Assembly: GCA_937922235.1 (NCBI GenBank)
Contig: CAKZVC010000012.1
Coordinates: forward strand, 1-64,000
DNA length: 64,000 nucleotides
Direction of reading: 5' to 3'
Source: an uncultured Acidimicrobiales bacterium
GTDB lineage: Bacteria; Actinomycetota; Acidimicrobiia; Acidimicrobiales; SHLQ01
The notes under the pieces are model-generated. The model was not told the origin of the DNA. It made no database searches and saw only the letters and a program-made list of their open reading frames with translations. Position 1 is the stretch's first letter. Each line of letters begins with the position of its first letter. Positions 61,654 through 64,000 of this stretch are shown piece after piece. The translations under genes were made by a program, and so were the position numbers.

Positions 61654-64000
61654 ATGAAGACGAACACCCAGGTAGTAGTTATCGGCGGCGGCGTTGTCGG
61701 AGCCTCGATCCTCTATCACCTCACGAAGAACGGCTGGACCGACGTCGTCCTGCTCGAACGCACTGAGCTCACGGCCGGGTCGACATGGCACTCCGCTGGC
61801 GGCATGCACACGATCAACGGCGACCCAAACGTGGCCAAGCTACAGAAGTACACGATCGAGCTCTATCGCGAGATCGAAGAACAGTCGGGCCAGGACTGCG
61901 GCATCCACATCACCGGCGGGGTGATGCTCGCCGACACGCCCGCACGCGCCGACTGGTTGAAGGCCACCCACGCCAAGGGCCGTTACCTCGGGCTTGAGAC
62001 CGAGCTCATCTCGGTCGACGAGGCTGCCGAGATGCATCCGATCTTCGACAAGAAGTTCTTCGTTGGCGCAATGTACGACGCCCACGACGGGCACGTCGAC
62101 CCGACCGGCGTCACCAACGCCTACGCAAAGTGCGCTCGCCAGAACGGCGCCGAGATCTACCGCGACACCTGGGCCCGCGGCATGACCCGCGCTGCCGATG
62201 GCGGCTGGGATATTCAGACGATTCGCACCTCAACCGGCGAAGACCTCGAGACCATTCACTGCGAGCACGTCGTGAACGCTGGTGGCCTGTGGGGTCGTGA
62301 GGTTGGCCGCATGGTTGGGCTCGAACTCCCGATCCTCGCCATGGCGCACCAGTACATCCTCACCGAGGACCTTCCCGAGATCGCCGAGATCAACAAGAGC
62401 ACCGGTAAGGAGGTGCTCCACGCAGTCGACTTCGGCGGCGAGATCTACATGCGCCAAGAAGCGGGCGGCCTTCTGCTCGGCACCTATGAGCCCAACGGCA
62501 TCCCGTGGTCGCGCAAGCAGACCCCCTGGGATTTCGGCATGCAGCTCCTTCCCCCAGATCTCGAACACCTCGCCGATCATCTCGCCCGCGGGTTCGAGCA
62601 CTTCCCGATCTTCCAGAACGCCGGCATCCGCTCGGTCGTCAACGGCCCGTTCGTGTTCAGCCCTGACGGCAACCCGTGCCTCGGCCCGGTCCGCGGACTG
62701 CAGAACTATTGGTCGGCCACCGCAATCATGGCTGGCCTCAGCCAGGGTGGCGGCGTCGGCTTGGCGCTGGCCAACTGGATGACCGAGGGCGATCCCGGGC
62801 ACGACATCTGGGGTATGGACATTGCTCGCTTCGGCGACTTCAACTCGATGGCCTTCACGGACGTGAAGGTGCGCGAGAACTATGGCCGCCGCTTCCGCAT
62901 CACCTTCCCGAACGAGTTCTTGCCTCAGGGCCGCAACCTGCAGACCTCACCGATCTACGACAAGCTTGTCAACGCCAACGCGGTGTTCGGCAACAGCTAC
63001 GGTCTCGAGTCTGCACAGTGGTATCAGGTCGAGGGCGAGGAGCCGATCGAAGAGTTCACGTGGTACCGCAGCAACGCCTGGGACCAGGTGAAGAAGTCGA
63101 CCATGGCGGTTCGCGAAGGCGTCGGCCTGATGGAGACCACCGGCTTTGCGAAGTTCAGCTTTTCGGGTCCTGGGGCACGTGCATGGCTCGACCGCACGCT
63201 CGCCGGCCGTATCCCAAAGCCCGGCCGCATGTCGCTAACTCCAATGACAAACGAGAACGGCAAGCTCATCGGCGATCTGACCGTTGCGTGCCTGCCAGCA
63301 ACGCCGGGCGAACCCGAGGGCCCGCTCTCAACTCACACCTCGGGGGCAACGGGCAACACCAACGCTGACGGCGAACGGTTCATGATGTTCGGCTCGGGCG
63401 TGGCAACCCGCTACTACCAGCGCTACTTCGAGTCGCTTCTGCCGACCGACGGATCGGTGAGCTACCGCACGCTCGGCTATGAGATGTGCGGCCTGTCGAT
63501 CGCCGGACCAAAGAGCCGCGAGCTCCTCGAGCGTTTGACCGACTCCGATGTATCAGCTGATGGATTCACGTTCATGGGCTTCAAGGAGATCGAACTCGGA
63601 TGGGCGAAGGTCATGTGTGGGCGGGTCACGTTCTCAGGCGACCTGGGCTATGAGTTCTGGATGCCAGCGAGCTACCAGCGCTACTGCTTCGACCTGTTGA
63701 TGGAGGCGGGCGCCGATCTGGGTATCGAGCTGTTCGGCTCAAAGACCCTCGACTCGCTTCGCCTCGAGAAGAGCTTCGGCTCGTGGGCCCGCGAATACCG
63801 CCCGATCTACGACCCGTTCGAGGCCAACCTGGGCCGCTTCATCGACATGGATAAGGACTTCATCGGCCGCGACGCGCTCGTCGACATCGCAGCCAACGGC
63901 CCGGCCCGCAAGCTGTGCACGTGGATAGTTGATGTGCCGACCGACGGACCAGCTGAAGGGGTTGCCGATGTCATTGGCGACGAACCTGTCTGGCTCGACG
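61654..64000 (+). CDS. Dimethylglycine/sarcosine dehydrogenase-like FAD enzyme (partial at window end)
   Basis: 782 codons are present and the frame runs off the window. The N-terminal FAD-binding Rossmann motif IGGGVVGAS (10-18) and STWHSAGG (His46, position of the covalent FAD link in DMGDH/SarDH) lead a DAO domain (1-~390, ending GLSQGGGVGLALANWM). The second half matches a FAO_M linker then a GcvT-like aminomethyltransferase domain (REGVGLMETTGFAKFSFSGPGA, GDLGYEFWMP, LRLEKSFGSWAREY). It oxidatively demethylates methylated glycines and passes the one-carbon unit to tetrahydrofolate. The C-terminal end is missing only because of the window boundary. Confidence 0.9.
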   Translation, partial: MKTNTQVVVIGGGVVGASILYHLTKNGWTDVVLLERTELTAGSTWHSAGGMHTINGDPNVAKLQKYTIELYREIEEQSGQDCGIHITGGVMLADTPARADWLKATHAKGRYLGLETELISVDEAAEMHPIFDKKFFVGAMYDAHDGHVDPTGVTNAYAKCARQNGAEIYRDTWARGMTRAADGGWDIQTIRTSTGEDLETIHCEHVVNAGGLWGREVGRMVGLELPILAMAHQYILTEDLPEIAEINKSTGKEVLHAVDFGGEIYMRQEAGGLLLGTYEPNGIPWSRKQTPWDFGMQLLPPDLEHLADHLARGFEHFPIFQNAGIRSVVNGPFVFSPDGNPCLGPVRGLQNYWSATAIMAGLSQGGGVGLALANWMTEGDPGHDIWGMDIARFGDFNSMAFTDVKVRENYGRRFRITFPNEFLPQGRNLQTSPIYDKLVNANAVFGNSYGLESAQWYQVEGEEPIEEFTWYRSNAWDQVKKSTMAVREGVGLMETTGFAKFSFSGPGARAWLDRTLAGRIPKPGRMSLTPMTNENGKLIGDLTVACLPATPGEPEGPLSTHTSGATGNTNADGERFMMFGSGVATRYYQRYFESLLPTDGSVSYRTLGYEMCGLSIAGPKSRELLERLTDSDVSADGFTFMGFKEIELGWAKVMCGRVTFSGDLGYEFWMPASYQRYCFDLLMEAGADLGIELFGSKTLDSLRLEKSFGSWAREYRPIYDPFEANLGRFIDMDKDFIGRDALVDIAANGPARKLCTWIVDVPTDGPAEGVADVIGDEPVWLD

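Overview
This 64 kb window is chromosomal DNA from a high-GC actinobacterium, most likely class Acidimicrobiia (Ilumatobacter-like, probably marine). That placement is inferred from the gene set and style: a bacterial proteasome activator of the Bpa/PafE type, an F420-type PPOX enzyme, an SCO6745-family protein, a DUF3516 helicase, a mycobacterial-length MutY, a LAxTG sortase-type surface protein, many GTG starts and dense ATGA-overlapped operons. No database search was possible. No rRNA, tRNA, CRISPR array, phage or transposase gene was found.

Region 1 (1-20.3 kb) is a cell-surface and exopolysaccharide region. It holds a secreted FG-GAP/ASPIC/RTX-repeat protein, a Wzx-type flippase with a Wzz-like partner, a beta-propeller lipoprotein, a GT4 glycosyltransferase, an SCO6745-family protein, a second Wzz-like protein, a sulfotransferase, a Wzy/ligase-type membrane protein, a GT2, a gamma-carbonic-anhydrase-like hexapeptide protein and a DUF1972/GT4 glycosyltransferase. 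Beyond that come an MBL-fold hydrolase, mutY and a DegT-type sugar aminotransferase. Together they suggest Wzx/Wzy-dependent synthesis of a possibly sulfated, amino-sugar-containing polysaccharide. No initiating phosphoglycosyl transferase is present. The 7.4-17.1 kb core is bounded by near-identical 119-bp inverted repeats, each lying directly behind a stop codon.

Region 2 (20.3-43.9 kb) is housekeeping and envelope genes: an actinobacterial conserved protein, a thioredoxin-fold protein, a HExxH lipoprotein, bpa, a HupE/UreJ membrane protein with a secreted partner, a DUF3179 lipoprotein, a DUF3516 Ski2-like helicase (apparently starting at a rare AUC codon), a type-B carboxylesterase, a diacylglycerol-kinase-family enzyme carrying a repeat element in frame, DUF937, a YbaK-type editing protein, a LAITG surface protein, a DivIVA-like miniprotein, an orphan ABC ATPase, a YpfJ-type metallopeptidase, a glutamine cyclotransferase, DUF429, GluQRS and DUF445.

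Region 3 (43.9-64 kb) contains an ABC-F protein, a PlsC acyltransferase framed by 78-bp inverted repeats, surE, a second YbaK-like gene, a GH13 alpha-amylase, a YcaQ/AlkZ-like DNA glycosylase, a two-domain FKBP lipoprotein, an AddAB/AdnAB-type helicase-nuclease pair, DUF2237, two related unknown proteins around an F420/PPOX gene, and a dimethylglycine/sarcosine-dehydrogenase-like gene running off the window end.

The most unusual signal is not protein-coding. Several families of structured intergenic repeats sit at gene ends: a modular post-stop element at three loci, a REP-like element that flanks plsC and is also read through inside the kinase gene, and a tandem 60-bp hairpin repeat whose two copies differ by a compensatory base-pair change.
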